Assembly (NCBI GenBank): GCA_037176905.1
Contig: JBBBWG010026591.1
Coordinates: 1 to 64,000, forward strand
Reading direction: 5' to 3'
Length of the DNA: 64,000 nucleotides
Source: Azolla pinnata
Lineage: Eukaryota > Streptophyta > Polypodiopsida > Salviniales > Salviniaceae
Under the pieces are notes generated by a model. It saw nothing but the letters and a program-made list of their open reading frames with translations, ran no database searches and was not told the origin of the DNA. This document shows positions 24,223 to 36,107 of this stretch, piece by piece. Within the stretch, counting starts at the first letter, position 1, and every line of letters starts with the position of its first letter. Made by a program: the position numbers and the translations under genes.

Positions 24223-26627
24223 CAGACAGAGAGAGATCAGAAGCTGATGCAGGATTCCTTCCATGTGCCAAATATTGACGTTGGAAGAAAGAAGGAATAT
24301 TGTCGCACTGCAGATCAGGCGATCAACACGTTTTTTGGCTTCAGCCCAGTACTATTGCAACTACTTTGCGGCAGGATTAGAGAAAGCAGCATCGACATTA
24401 GAGCTCGATCGGCTATGGAGCATCGATGGGCATAATTTATTCGTCTGCGCCGTCAGGGGAATTATCCCAGGGCGGCTATGGAGGCCACAAGCGCATTTTT
24501 TTGGGGCATATGGGGGTTTGGGTGGATCCTTCCTTTTTCCCCTGCATACATATGAATTCTTTCTCCCGCTTTCTTTTTGGATTGCAGCTTGCTTTTGCTA
24601 ACTACTGATTTGCAAGCTCTGTATAATAATCTGCTGCGTCGAATATAATTCGGATTGATCCGCAGCAGAAGTGGGGCTTTCGATCGATCGATCGCACACT
24701 TTGAAGGACGCAAGACATGACATGTCGATAGCAGCATCGGCTTTTGGGGAAAGATGATCGACGTCTCTTTTCTGGTTAGTGCTGCTGTTGCTGCTGCTGC
24801 TGCTTCTGATCCTGGTACCCGCACCTTGGAAATTTTAATGGCGATGGACCCTGCAGCAATTCGGCAATATTAAAGACTAGTCATTCGATTTGCCATGGCT
24901 GCTGCAAGTCCTGGTGATCCATCGACGGTACTGTAATTAAACTAAACTCCAAGCGTTTCCTGCAGCAGCGGCGGCAGCAGAAGCAACCCGATCACGCAGA
25001 GCTTAATTATTTGGGTTTAAACTAATCGGCGGTGATTAGATGATGAGGCTTGGCTCGGATTCTGGCATCGGCGCTGTTAATAGCTAATTAATGTGAAACT
25101 AGCTAATTTTTGTTGCGGCATTTAACACCTGTGATCGGTAATTACTATGATCAAGCTGCGCGCATGATCAGGCCATTTTAATCTGCGGCTGACCGTGAAA
25201 AATTGATGCCTGCTGCGGAACCTAATTATTAATTAGCCGGCCGTTAACTTCGGCTGCGGTTGATTAAGCTAGAGTTAATCTGCGGCGCCAATATAACGAA
25301 CCGATCACTAGCGCCCCTCCATCTAACATATTCGGATTGTGCAAAGCAATTAAGCATATTATACTGCGGAATGCGGATTATATAACTAACTCAATGCTGC
25401 ATACCGGATCGCAAATGCTTGTCGATTGACGTGCTTGACATGAATCTCAATTCCGAGACCCTATAAACCCAAGAGTACCGTTTAATTATGCGCAGGATCG
25501 AATCATGTCTCCGGCCCCTTAAACGATGATTAGTGGGGAAAAGCCTCGTCGGGTAACTACTGATCGCATTCGTGCTTCGTTGTATGATCTAACCAAGCAG
25601 CCGATCGCTGCGGTGCGGAGAATTAGAGCTGCACGAGTGCTGCGCTAGTGCGCTTGATGATCACCATCAACGACGTCGACCTCTGCATCGGAGGCCTACT
25701 ACGATCATCAGATCGAATTGGATTGGATGGTCCGTTTGATCACTACCGATCACTGACCCGGCACCGGTTTATAAATAATTTCTTTAGATCATTAAACTGC
25801 TGCTTTTTACGTTGAGTGGGGTTCTTCGGACTTCGATGCAGAATTAAGGTGGAATCAAGGTGCACGAGCACTTGCTGATCGCGCCCACAATACGTGAGCT
25901 CCAGGCCGCCATGCAGCAGCACCATTGCCGAATCAGCCCTTGCACGCCATGAGAGCTGCAGATTGAAGCTTTCGTCAACATTATGATACTGCCTTTCTCC
26001 CATACTTATACTGCAGCTGGAGATCAACGGAGGTCCACGAAGAGTGCTGGCGGCGCCGATCAGAAAACATATCAAAAGCTCCTTGCAAGTGTTTCTACCA
26101 GCTCCTAATTAAACAATTCTTTTGCTGATTCTTTGTTCCATCAATTTAAGTGCCGGCGCACTGATCACATGAGCATTTCTCTATCGATCCGTCCCATCGG
26201 AGTACTGCTGATCATCGATCGATCGCTCCATCAGCCGCTAATTGCAACGTCGTGGTGGAACATTAACATGAAACAAGACGGGGATGAATCATGCGGGGGC
26301 GCGGTTCAGATCATCCGACACGTTGAATACATTAAGCACGGTTGCAGTTTCCGGCAGATTAATCCGGCAGCTTCCGGATCGATTAATATAGTCTAGATTT
26401 CTGCATATAATTAAGAGGCACGATCGATAGAATCGCCAGAATGCGGCAGCTGTGGGCAACACCAGGCGGGTGGCGGATGAGGAGCCGATGACGGATTGCT
26501 GTGAATAGATATAGCATCATGGGCGAGCGAACGGGGATATTGGCATCATCCCGTTGAACGAACGAACGATTGATTGACGGTGTGCAGTCGGAAGCAGCAG
26601 AAGCTGTGTAAGATTGCGGGGCATACG

Positions 26628-26718
26628 TACATCCGTACATCTACGTATGATCATACGTCGTATATACCTGCTCATACGCACATACGCAGGTACGTACGTA
26701 CGTAGATACGTACCGACA
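26628..26718. repeat. TACG/CATA alternating, self-complementary tract
   Basis: GTACGTACGTACGTAGATACGTAC and TACGTATGATCATACGT are both strongly self-complementary and lie within 90 bp. The tract can form cruciform or hairpin structures. Confidence 0.75.
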
Positions 26719-27283
26719 GTCTGACGTGCGGGGCACGTCAAGATGATGCAGCGCGCACACGGCCGCAACTTGGTCGGGCCCCCCCTCCTTAAACTATTCA
26801 AAGTCTGGGGAGAAAAGCAAAGCTTAAAGCAAAGGCTATGGCAGCTGCAACAACAGCCGCGGCAAAGAACACCCACTTCCCTAAAGGAAAGCCTTCCTTT
26901 TTCTTCCTTTTTCCCCCGGCCCAGCTTCCATTATCGTGACCGTGATCAGCCTTTCGATCGATCGACTCTCTGGGCACGGTCCAAGTTCAGGTTCATCGGG
27001 TTTGCTTCCGCAGCTTCTTCGCATTCTTAACCCCCCGAATCTAATTAGATGCCGCCCGCTTTGGATGCTGTATAGCGCCCTAGCTAGATTCGGGAGCCGA
27101 TTAAGCTTTTCCGCCACCTGATTCTTGCAGCTCGCCTGGTGATTAGTATATACCCCTCCTTGCCGAGCGGTCGCAAGCTCAAGTTGTGCGCAGGATGATA
27201 TCCCGGGGGCTAATTACGAATCAGCGTGGCTATTGGAGCATGGTGCAGGAACTCATGTGATCAAGCTGCAGTGAGGAGGAGGA

Positions 27284-27307
27284 GGATGATGATGATCATC
27301 ATCATCC
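27284..27307. repeat. Perfect 24-bp palindrome (GGATGATGATGA and its complement)
   Basis: The sequence reads GGATGATGATGA then TCATCATCATCC, a perfect palindrome centred on GATC. It is followed within 25 bp by another (GATGAT)n(GGTGGT)n run. It may simply reflect a GAT-repeat turnaround. Confidence 0.85.
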
Positions 27308-28017
27308 TCATCCACAAGGTGATGGCGAGGATTGATGATGATGATGATGGTGGTGGTGGTGGCGGTGGTGTGTGCCGCAGCTACAAAGACTCATGGTAAC
27401 GCGGAAACGAATCATGCGGATCCAGATATCTCTGTCTATAATCGCAACCTAGGACTGAAAAGCTGGGCCGGGGGCAGCTTGCGCCCTCACTCAGGCAAGG
27501 ACTACTTGCATCATGTCGGAGCAGCATGAACCTTTCCGACGATCCAATCCAGGCTCCCGAATCTTGATCTCGCCTCTGGTCTCTATATACGCAACAGATC
27601 AATAGCATCTTCGATGTGTATATACATATACAGAGGCATACTGATGGATCATCATGGATGGATAACGCCACTGGACGCGCAATGTCGCAAGTTGTATATG
27701 TGACACGTTACTGCCGTGGATCGGGGAATCATATTCGCTGATCGGGAGATCAACTACTCGTGGCGCTGCTTGGCGCTGGCGCCGCTGCAGCAGTATGTAG
27801 GCGGAATCTGCGGCTCACAAAAAACGAAGAAAAACGAAAAGAATTAACAACATATGAGTAGCGGGGCGCAATAGCAAAGCTATATATAGGTGCCGGCGGG
27901 GATCCGATGATCTGCACGACCTGCTATACGGTGCCGTGCCGTCATACACATGCGCACATACATGCCCACATGCATTATGCATATGCGCGCATGCATCCAT
28001 CTACACAGAGATGGATG

Positions 28018-28025
28018 TATATAAG
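28018..28025 (+). promoter_or_regulatory. TATA box of the FUSC gene
   Basis: TATATAAG in the sequence GGATGTATATAAGAGG stands 237 bp before the first long-frame ATG. A transcription start near 28050 would be expected. A second TATA-like CTATATATAG lies at about 27881. Position-based inference only. Confidence 0.55.
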
Positions 28026-28067
28026 AGGCGCTGCCGCGGTCCACACATCTCCCAGCCGCAGCAGCGA

Positions 28068-28167
28068 GAAGAATTAGAATGGCAAGCAGCTAGAAGAATT
28101 AGAATGGCAAGCAGCTAGAAGATGGAATGAAGGGATGATGGCCGCGATCGGTAGTAGTCCACTGTGA
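28068..28167 (+). promoter_or_regulatory. Cluster of five tiny upstream ORFs in the FUSC leader
   Basis: Between the TATA box and the main ATG (28255), frames open and close at 28079-28093 and 28104-28118 (both encode MASS), 28122-28130 (ME), 28127-28138 (MKG, overlapping the previous one) and 28135-28167 (MMAAIGSSPL). The two MASS frames are created by a 25-bp tandem duplication (28068-28092 and 28093-28117). No further ATG lies between 28167 and the main start. Such leaders usually lower translation of the main frame in plants. Confidence 0.6.
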
Positions 28168-28254
28168 TTCAACCCGCCCCTCCCGCGCCCTCTGCATCCG
28201 CCCCACAAATTACATTTCGGGAAGCTCCGGCAGAGGATCCTTTGATCTGCGGCG

Positions 28255-31200
28255 ATGCTTACGCCGTGGTCGTGGTCGGCGTCGAAGCCGGCGGCGCAGA
28301 GCAACGGCGGCGGCGCGACGATGATGATGAAGATGAGGCGGGCGGCAGGGCACGCAGGCGGCGGCGGCGGCGGCAGTAACGTCGTTAACAGCAGCAGCAG
28401 CAGAAGCAGCAACAGCAACAGCAATAGCTGCAACAGCCACAACGGCGACGGCAACGGCGATGGTGTCGGATCGAAGAGCGGCGGCGGCGGCGCGATGACG
28501 ATGAGGCGGCGGCGGCGGCGGCGGGGGCGGCGGCCGAGGAGCATGCACGAGGCGGTGTTCTGGCGGTCGCGGCTGGCGGCGGCGATGCGCACGGCGTGGG
28601 CGTGCCTGATGGCGGGTGCGATCCTGCAGCTGGGGAGCAGCCACGCGGCGACGTCGTGGGTGACGTTCCCGATCTTCGCGTACGTGATGGCGGTGACGGT
28701 GGTGGGCGAGTCGACGCTGGGCAAGGCCATGCAGGACACGGCCGCCGTGGCCACCGGCACGCTGCAGGGCGTGGGCATGGGCCTGCTCCTCCTGCGCCTC
28801 CTCCCGCCCGCCGCCGGCTGCTTCTCCAACGCCGCCGTCGCCGTCGCCCTCGTCGCCGCCTCCTCCTTCCTCATCACCTACCCCTCCTCCTCCCACATCC
28901 TCCACAAGCGCGTCGCGCTCGCCCACTCCGGCATCATCTACGTCACCGCCGCCGTGCAGCAGCAGCGCATGGAGCCCCTCCTCTTCCCGCTCCGCCTCGC
29001 CGGCACCACCGTCGTCGGCGCCACCTGCGGGATGCTCGCGCTCCTCCTCCCGCTCCCGCACCTCGCCGTCCTCCAGGTCGGTCCCCTAGCACCCCAAACC
29101 GCCACCACCCACCGCCGATGCGTCGACACTATAGATCGATCGATGTAGGTAGGATGTCGATCGATACAGATCGATACAGATCGATATCGATAGGATAGAG
29201 ATAGATCGATATATATGATCGATGTAGGTAGGATGTCGATCGATACAGATCGATACAGATCGATATCGATAGGATAGAGATAGATCGATATATATGATCG
29301 ATGTAGGTAGGATGTCGATCGATACAGATCGATATAGATCGATATCGATAGGATAGAGATAGATCGATATATATATATATATATCGATAGGATAGAGATA
29401 GATCGATATAGAATCTATAGATGATCGGCGTCTGTCAGGAGTGCTCACGTTAATAGCTGATCCGAGAATGGATCGGGATTGATACTCACTACGCCAACTG
29501 ATGACTAGACTCCATTGGGATTATTCTCATCAATAGATGGTCCCGGCTTCCTGCGTTTAGCCCATCATTCTAACTTGCCTGACCATCAGGCAGGATTCAC
29601 GTCTGCATTAGATGATGATCATCCTTCCTGCGCCGCTAATTAAAAACGAGCCCTTAATCCTGCAACTTGCCTGACCATCAGGCAGGATTCACGTCTGCAT
29701 TAGATGATGATCATCCTTCCTGCGGCGCTAATTGTAAAACGAGCCATTAATCCTGGAACTTGCCTGACCATTAGGCAGGATTCACGTCAGCAATAGATGA
29801 TGATCATTCTTCCTGCGCCGCTAATTGTAAAACGAGCCATTAATCCACCATCAGGCCGAATCACGTCTGCAATAGATGATCATCCTTCCTGCGGCGTTAA
29901 TTACAAACGACTGATCATTCCAACTTGCCCTGATCAGGCAGGAATCACGCTAAAAGTTATAGATAGGATCATCGGCCGGCTAATTACTTTTTCATCATCA
30001 TCCGCGCCGCCGTCGTCGACGTCGAACCTAACCAGCACGACGGTGGATTTCTGTAAATTTTCCATTCAGGTGTATTCGCAAACCAAATTGTCGGCCCGCA
30101 TCACGTCGGAGCGCTTGAAGGTGCTGGTGGACGCCTTCACCACCAAGGACGTGACCCAGGCGTCGGCTCTCAGCCTGCAGGCCAAATCGCTGGCCAAGCT
30201 GGGCGCCGCCGTGCATGCCGAAATCTCCTCCAATGAGGTAATCATCATATAGATTCACGTGACAGAAAATCATCATCGGCGCCGGCCAGAAATGGACCTT
30301 ATTGCCGATCTAGCTCTCTGCACGTACTCAATTAAGATCTTATAATTGCTGCAATACAGCAGCTAGCTCGCTGCCCCGCCTGTGTGTGTATGATGCCATG
30401 ATCTATGTATATTAATCCCGTCGCAAACCCTAATCATGCTTATTATGGAACCGAAAATCCTAATTATGCTAGCTCGCTGCGCCGCCTGTGTGTGTATGAT
30501 GCCATGATCTATGTATATTAATCCCGTCGCAAACCCTAATCATGATTATTATGGAGCCGAAAGTCCTAATTATGCTAGCTCGCTGCCCCGCCTGTGTGCG
30601 TATGATGCCATGATCTATGTATATTAATCCCGTCGCAAACCCTAACTATGATTATTCTGGAGCGGAAAACCCTAATCTGCTGCTGCCGCTGCTGGAACTT
30701 AATTAAACCTTCAGGGCGACATGGGCTGGGAAGTGCAGCGCTTCCGGCTGCGCACCTCCCAGAACCTGCAGCACGTGACCCGGGGGCTCACCTCGCTGCG
30801 GAAGACGGCCGTCGGCCTGGAGCTGGCGCTGCAAGCAGACATCGACGCTTCCTCCTCCATGCTGATCATGCAGCAGCAGGCATCGGCCTGCCATAGCCAC
30901 GGCAGCTCGGCGCCCAAGCCGCTGCTCTTACCTGCGCGGCGCCTCAACTACATGATGAAGCAGTCGCTGGTTTACCTCACGGACTGGGTGGCGTTGGCGC
31001 TGGGCCATGCCAGCACCGACATCAAGCACCGCTCCGCCTCCAGCCACACGCACCGACAAGTCATCCTGGAGGAAGGCAACGAGGTGCTCATCAGCTTCGA
31101 CGAGTCCTTGTCCGCGGCCACGCAGCAGCGGGCGGCGGCGGCGGCGGCGGCGGCGGCGGAGGCGCTGCAAGAGCATCTCGAGCTATACATGCAGAGCATG

Positions 31201-32080
31201 GCGGCGCCCAGCGACAGCAGCAGCAGTGCTCGGGAATTGCTGGCCGGCGGCGGCGCTCATCATTCCCACCACGGCCACGAGGACGCCGACTATCTGTTCA
31301 GCACCGATGATCAGTACTCGGATGGCGACTCTTTCAGCAGCCACGAGGAGGAGGAGCAGGAGGAGGAGGAGGAGGAATATTACGGCGGCGGCGGCGACCA
31401 CGAAGACGGAGATCACAGCGGCATGCCTGCGTATAACCGCGCCCATCATCAGCGCTGGTATTACCATGATCGTCGTGGCGGAGCTGATGCCGGTGCCCAT
31501 ATTGCTATGCCCAGCGTTCCGACCTACGCCAGCGATCGCTACTCCAGCGCCGACAGTGCTTACATGTTGGACACGATGTGCAAGTCTGCAGCTGCCAGGA
31601 AACCGCTAGCCAGCCGGGTTGCGGCGGCTGAAACGGGACAAGGATATAGTACCTCCCGCGAGCCCCTCCTCCGGGAGCTGCCTAGCTATACGGCCTACTA
31701 TTACGACCCAGCTAGTCATCATGTGCCTGCAGCAGGCGGTACTGCAGCTCCGCCAGCCGGCGGCAGCTTCGGCTCTATTGAATCAGCTGATCACCACAAT
31801 CTGCGGCAGTTGATGATCAACGGGCCGGATCTGCTGCACGCCGCCGAACGTGCCGACAGCGGCGCCAGCTTCTTCGGCAGTACGGGCCCTACTGCCAGCG
31901 GATCCGCGGCGGGCGGCGCCGCCGGGCGCCGTCATCTCAGTACTGCGATGATGCCCGCTGGCTCCGGCCCACACTGCAAGTTCGAAGCTCAAGCCACGGC
32001 TTTCTTCTTCCTCTTCAACGTGAAAATGTTCGTGCAGGAGACGAAAGGCATCCTGCTCCGCCTCAACCAAGATCCGAAGC

Positions 32081-32111
<31 letters not shown>

Positions 32112-34140
32112 CCCAAGCTCGGCCTCCACTAGCCGCTTCATGCACTACGTCTCGGCGGCCGGTCACCTGCATCATCATGCGGCTGCAGATGATCATCATC
32201 ATCAGTGCCATGCAGGCGCCGGCGGGATCAAGCATATTCCCCACGATGCGGATCGCATATTGATCAGCGGCGCAACGATGCATGCCGATGATCATCATCA
32301 GCCGCGTGCAGGCAATGATGTCCGCAAGCTCTGCTCCAGATGCGCCGATCAGGCATCGAATCCATCGACGCGGCCCGGATGCAAGTCAGCGGCGGATCAG
32401 AAGAGCAACAAGCGCGGCGGCGGCGGCGGCGGCGGCTGCAGCTGGCTATGGCGGCGCTGCAAGCAGCTGGGGGGCTACTACTGCCGGGTGGAGGCGGAGC
32501 AGGCGAAGGCGGCGTTCAAGATGGCGCTGGCGATGGCGATCGGGGCCTTCTTCGGCTTCTGGTTCAACAAGAAGAAGGGCTACTGGGCGGACATAACGCT
32601 GGCGTTGGGCTACACGGGGCCGGCCAAGGGGGGCTCCTACCGGGTGGCGCTGCTGAGGACGCTGGGAACGGTGTCGGGATCCATCTACGGGCTGCTGGTG
32701 GTGATGGCGACGGAGCGATTCCCGGTGGCGAGGCTGCTGGCGCTGGTGCCGTGGGTGGTGTTCACGAGCTTCCTGCGGCAGAGCAAGATCTTCGGCTACG
32801 CCGGCGCCGTGTCAGCGTTCACGGGCGCCATCGTCATCCTGGCGCGGACCAACAAGGACTCCAGCGACCAGGAGTTCACCGTCATCCGCATCGTGGAGGC
32901 CTTCCTGGGCATGGCGAGCTTCATCCTCGTGGAGATGCTGGTGTTCCCCCGGCGGGCGGCGTCCATGGTGAAGCCCGAGATGGTGCGCGGGCTGGGCAAG
33001 ATGCGGCAGCTGGCGTCGGGCGTCTTCGGCGCCTTCTCCGGCGACGCCGACTGCGACGAGTGCGGCGGCGGCGCCGTGGTGGAGGAGCTCAAGGCGCGGG
33101 AGAAGGAGCTGCGGGGCCTCGTCTCCCGGCAGAGCGCGCTGGTGAAGGAGGCGGGCGAGGAGCCGCAGCTGTGGTTCGAGGCGTTCCCGGGGCGGATCTT
33201 CGCGCGGCTGGTGGAGCAGCAGGGCAAGATGATGGAGATGCTGCACTTCGCGATGGCGGCGGTGGAGGAGGTGAAGCAGGTGGGGAGGGAGGCGAGGATG
33301 CCGATGGACGCGCTGCTGAGGGAGGCGCTGGGGGAGGCGATGAGGATGATGGAGGAGAAGGTGGTGCCGACGTTGGAGTTTCTGGAGAAGGTGATGAGCG
33401 TGGAGAGCGGCGGCGGCGGCGGCGGAGAAGAAGAAGAGGAGGAGGAGCAGCAGGAGGAGAAGAAGAAGAAGCGGTATAAGCGGCTGCCGAGCGGGCGGAT
33501 TGCAGCAGGCGACCCGTTCAGCTCGCCTGGGCATGGCGCAGCAGCGGCGGAAACGGCGATGGCGGCGGCGATGGCGAGCACAAGAGACATCGAGTCGGCC
33601 GGGAACCTGGCGGAGCTGGAGAGGCTGATGAAGGAGAACAGGAGCGCCCGCAACGTGATGGGCCGCCGCCATCGCCATCGCTGCCGAAGCCTAAACCGGC
33701 GGCGGCGGGCGGCGGCGTGCTGCGACGAGCTGGACGACATAGCCGCGGAGAGACGGCGGCGCTTCATGGACGCCTTCGAGCGCGGCGTGCTGTGCGTGGC
33801 CAGGGAGCTGGCGGCCCTGCAGGCCAGCGCGGCGGCGGCGGCGGCGGCGTCTTCTTCTTTTTCTTCTTCTTCTGCTTCTTCTGCTTCACCATTGCCAGCC
33901 GCCGCCGCCGCCGGATCAGGCGCCGATCATCATCTGCAGGCGCCGCCGGGTTATGACGGCGCCCACAGCCTGAGCAACAGCGTGCTGCTGGCTCTGGGCG
34001 CCCTGGCCTTCTCCCTCAACGGGCTGCTCCAGCACAGCAGCGAGCTGGAGAAGGGCGTCCACGAGCTGCTGCAGGAGGAGAATCCATGGAACCTCATCGA
34101 CTTCTGGGACACCTCCCGCTCCAGCGCCAACCTCCGCTGA
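28255..34140 (+). CDS. Plant two-domain FUSC-type membrane protein with a large low-complexity insert
   Basis: Belongs to the plant FUSC/ALMT-like family (fusaric-acid-resistance-type, putative anion or aromatic-acid efflux). Substrate and compartment are unknown. Three exons join in phase 0: 28255-29076, 30070-30237 and 30715-34140, giving 1471 aa, well over the ~800 aa I recall for plant relatives. First hydrophobic block is about residues 105-274 (WRSRLAAAMRTAWACLMAG, FPIFAYVMAVTVVGESTLG). A helical linker follows, with LSARITSERLKVLVDAF. Residues ~458-908 are low complexity (poly-Ala, His-rich, acidic). Second block, ~931-1078, has AFKMALAMAIGAFFGFWFNK and YWADITLALGYTGPAKGGSY. The C-terminus has LEKGVHELLQEENPWNLIDF. 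ATG at 28324 is an alternative start. Exons are strikingly GC-rich compared with neighbouring genes, which produces long spurious frames on both strands. Confidence 0.87.
29137..29412. repeat. ~80-bp GATCGATA minisatellite in FUSC intron 1
   Basis: The unit starting GATCGATGTAGGTAGGATGT recurs at 29137, 29217 and 29296 and trails off in (AT)n and GATAGAGATAGATCG sequence. It starts ~60 bp after the exon-1 donor. Confidence 0.93.
29560..29965. repeat. ~92-bp minisatellite with an internal hairpin in FUSC intron 1
   Basis: Units begin near 29574, 29668 and 29759, with two shorter degenerate copies after 29840. Each full unit carries TGCCTGACCATCAGGCA, whose 7-bp arms are complementary, and GATGATGATCATCCTTCCTGC. 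The last unit ends ~105 bp before exon 2. Confidence 0.92.
30362..30680. repeat. 106-bp minisatellite in FUSC intron 2
   Basis: Three near-identical units start at 30362, 30468 and 30574 with GCTAGCTCGCTGCSCCGCCTG and contain CCGTCGCAAACCCTAATCATG. The array ends ~35 bp before the exon-3 acceptor, so it sits in branch-point territory. Confidence 0.94.
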
Positions 34141-34260
34141 CAAAAAAAACCCTACTACACTAAACCCCCAACAAACCCCTAAACCCTAAACCCTAAACCC
34201 TAAAAAAAACCCTAAACCCCCTTATGGGAAACTTCAAAAAGAAGAAACAAAAAAAAGAGT
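34141..34260 (+). repeat. Interstitial telomere-like CCCTAAA tract in the presumed FUSC 3' UTR
   Basis: Within 120 bp after the FUSC stop codon come degenerate ACCC repeats, then four in-register CCCTAAA units (about 34172-34203) and another CCCTAAACCCCC. This is the Arabidopsis-type plant telomere sequence. It may be an ancient break-repair scar or a 3'-UTR motif. Confidence 0.85.
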
Positions 34261-34407
34261 TGTATTGTATTTTAGAGTTAGTACAAAAGCTATGATGTAT
34301 TTATTTTCCATCTGAGTGTATTTTCCCTCTAAAAATGCATGTATGTGCATGTGGCTGTGTGTCTGTCATGCATACATGCTTGTATGTACTGCATCCCTGC
34401 ATGTGTG

Positions 34408-34580
34408 CAAGTCAAGTCAAGTCAAGCAAGTCAAGTCAAGTCAAGTCAGTCAGTCAAGTCAAGTCAATTCAATCAAGTCAATTCAATCAAGTCAATTCAA
34501 TCAAGTATATCAAGTCAATTCAAGTCAAGTCTATCAAGTCAGGTCAAGTCTATCAAGTCAATTCGAGTCAAGCAAAGTCT
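34408..34580. repeat. CAAGT/CAATC pentanucleotide microsatellite
   Basis: TCAAG and TCAATTCAA repeats run for ~170 bp in degenerate form. They open several Ser/Gln/Val-rich frames on the + strand that I treat as artefacts. Confidence 0.9.
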
Positions 34581-35399
34581 TGGGCTCAATTCCTTCGAAA
34601 GTCCTCCGAGGTCTAGGCTTCCGAATCCGGGTGTTTCGAATCCTCTCTATCATTTGAAGTCAAGAGGATCCACCCAAGTCCTAGGCTCAAATCCTGCCAG
34701 CTCAATGCGTTTGTCGGGGACATAGAATGCCCACCAGAAATGCTGCCTAGATTCTCAATCTTCGGTTCGAATCCTCTCCATTTTCGAATCGTCGTCGGTC
34801 GGTCGGGGACATGGAATGCCCACTAGAATCACACGGCCAATCGTTCGACAAGCGCATAGGTCGGACTTGACAAGAGCATCACAAGGCACACGAAACACAT
34901 TTTCTGACAACAACAGGCACCGTTGTATCAACCCCGTCGGGTTGTGCATTCGAGAGTCAAACAGGTATTCAATCAATTAACTCTTTTATGATCAATTGAG
35001 TTGTTAACTAATCCCTATTAATGTGTGTGCATTAATTACTTCCCTGTCAGTGGCTTGATGCATCATATGCACACCCTAGTACTAAAGTTTATTTAGTGAT
35101 TTCGACCTAATCATAGGCTAATCCTATTGATAAATAAAAATTGATTGGCTAAATCCTATTAATCTACGCTTACTTAAGCTTAGAGAGAATTAATCCATAC
35201 TGAACAATAGTTGATCCAGTCAAAGAGAATGTTAAGCCTTAATTATTAGAGCATTCGTTGTACATAATGCCCCCATTACTCCATATACCTCCGAATCTAC
35301 TCACGCCAACCAGCTCACAGTTAATCATACCTCCCTATTGTAGTTGTCAATCACCAGTCTACCGTTAACCACGAAATTAGTTTGCCAAGTATAAATCCT
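34581..35399. other. Repeat-derived intergenic DNA with a B-box-like motif
   Basis: GTCGGGGACATRGAATGCCCAC occurs twice, about 34714 and 34801, and TTCGAATCCTCTC twice, about 34636 and 34766. CGGTTCGAATCC at 34764 matches the polymerase III B box. The remainder is AT-rich with no gene. Confidence 0.5.
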
Positions 35400-35900
35400 A
35401 TTTCAAAAAGTAGTGAAGCTCAGAAAATGGCATCCAGTAGTAGTAACCTTGAAGTTCGACGGAAAGAGCTTTGCACTGTGGAAAGAGCAAGTGCAGGATG
35501 TTTTTTTGGTTTACCGGAAATAGATCAAGGCAAGCCAACAAGAAGGAAAACTATCCAAATCTAACATGGCTGTTGAAGAGTGGGATGACCTCGACATATC
35601 GGCATGTTCCACAATTCCGAGCTTCTCTCCTTCTTCCTCACATTCACTATATGGCTTGGCGATTGAACTGTTGTTGCTGCATGGACTTTACCCATATCCC
35701 CCACCTCTTTCAAGCAGGTTGAGAAGAGATAAGTCGAATTCAACGAATTCGTTCGACTATATTTGTGCAACTATGAGCGTGTAGAAAGTCGTCACTATCA
35801 CAGATATTTATATCACCTTCAATCAGTATATGCACCCTATACATTTTAATGTTGCATCATCCTCGGCTTTCTTAGCGCCACATTCTAGTTTATGATCTTC
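35400..35900 (+). mobile_element. Fossil Ty1/Copia-type gag fragment
   Basis: The region encodes stretches typical of plant Copia gag (KFDGKSFALWKEQVQDVF-like, then an EEWDDLD-like segment), scattered over more than one frame. It is a broken fragment without a recognisable pol region or intact terminal repeats nearby. The many changes suggest considerable age. Class is inferred from recalled gag motifs. Confidence 0.6.
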
Positions 35901-36107
35901 TTGCATTGATCGAACCAGCTTTTACTATTGATATTCTTCCGGTCTTAATCTTGCTCTTCAGATGTACTTGCAAACAGCGCAATCCAAATGCCTGTTGTGC
36001 TCCATTTATGCATTCATGCGAAGCTGATGAAGGTGACCACATTCATCACCTAATGAATGGGATGATGTTGGAGGTGGTTCAACCTCCTTTAATTCCTCCT
36101 CTCTCCT

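Larger units (their letters stand above)
24223..28017. other. Gene-free intergenic DNA before the FUSC gene
   Basis: Nearly 3.8 kb rich in CTAATTAAT and GATCGATC motifs and in short GCTGC and CAGCAG runs. The longest frames (24263-24601 +, 26517-26876 -) show no family motif and no splice-linked continuation. Short palindromes are listed separately. I find no gene, tRNA or clear element. Confidence 0.55.

Noticed and set aside
25285-25305. miR171-like GCGCCAATAT word
   Set aside because: Only about ten bases match and no hairpin precursor is apparent.
27332-27529. 65-codon frame with a signal-peptide-like start (poly-Met, poly-Val, Ala)
   Set aside because: The hydrophobic start is produced by GAT and GGT simple repeats, and no known secreted-peptide motif follows.
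28074-29061. Long - strand frames (up to 283 codons) opposite FUSC exon 1
   Set aside because: Shadow frames caused by high third-position GC. Arg/His/Pro-rich with no motif.
30928-33767. Long + and - frames overlapping FUSC exon 3
   Set aside because: Same GC-driven shadow effect. The recognised membrane domain lies in the other frame.
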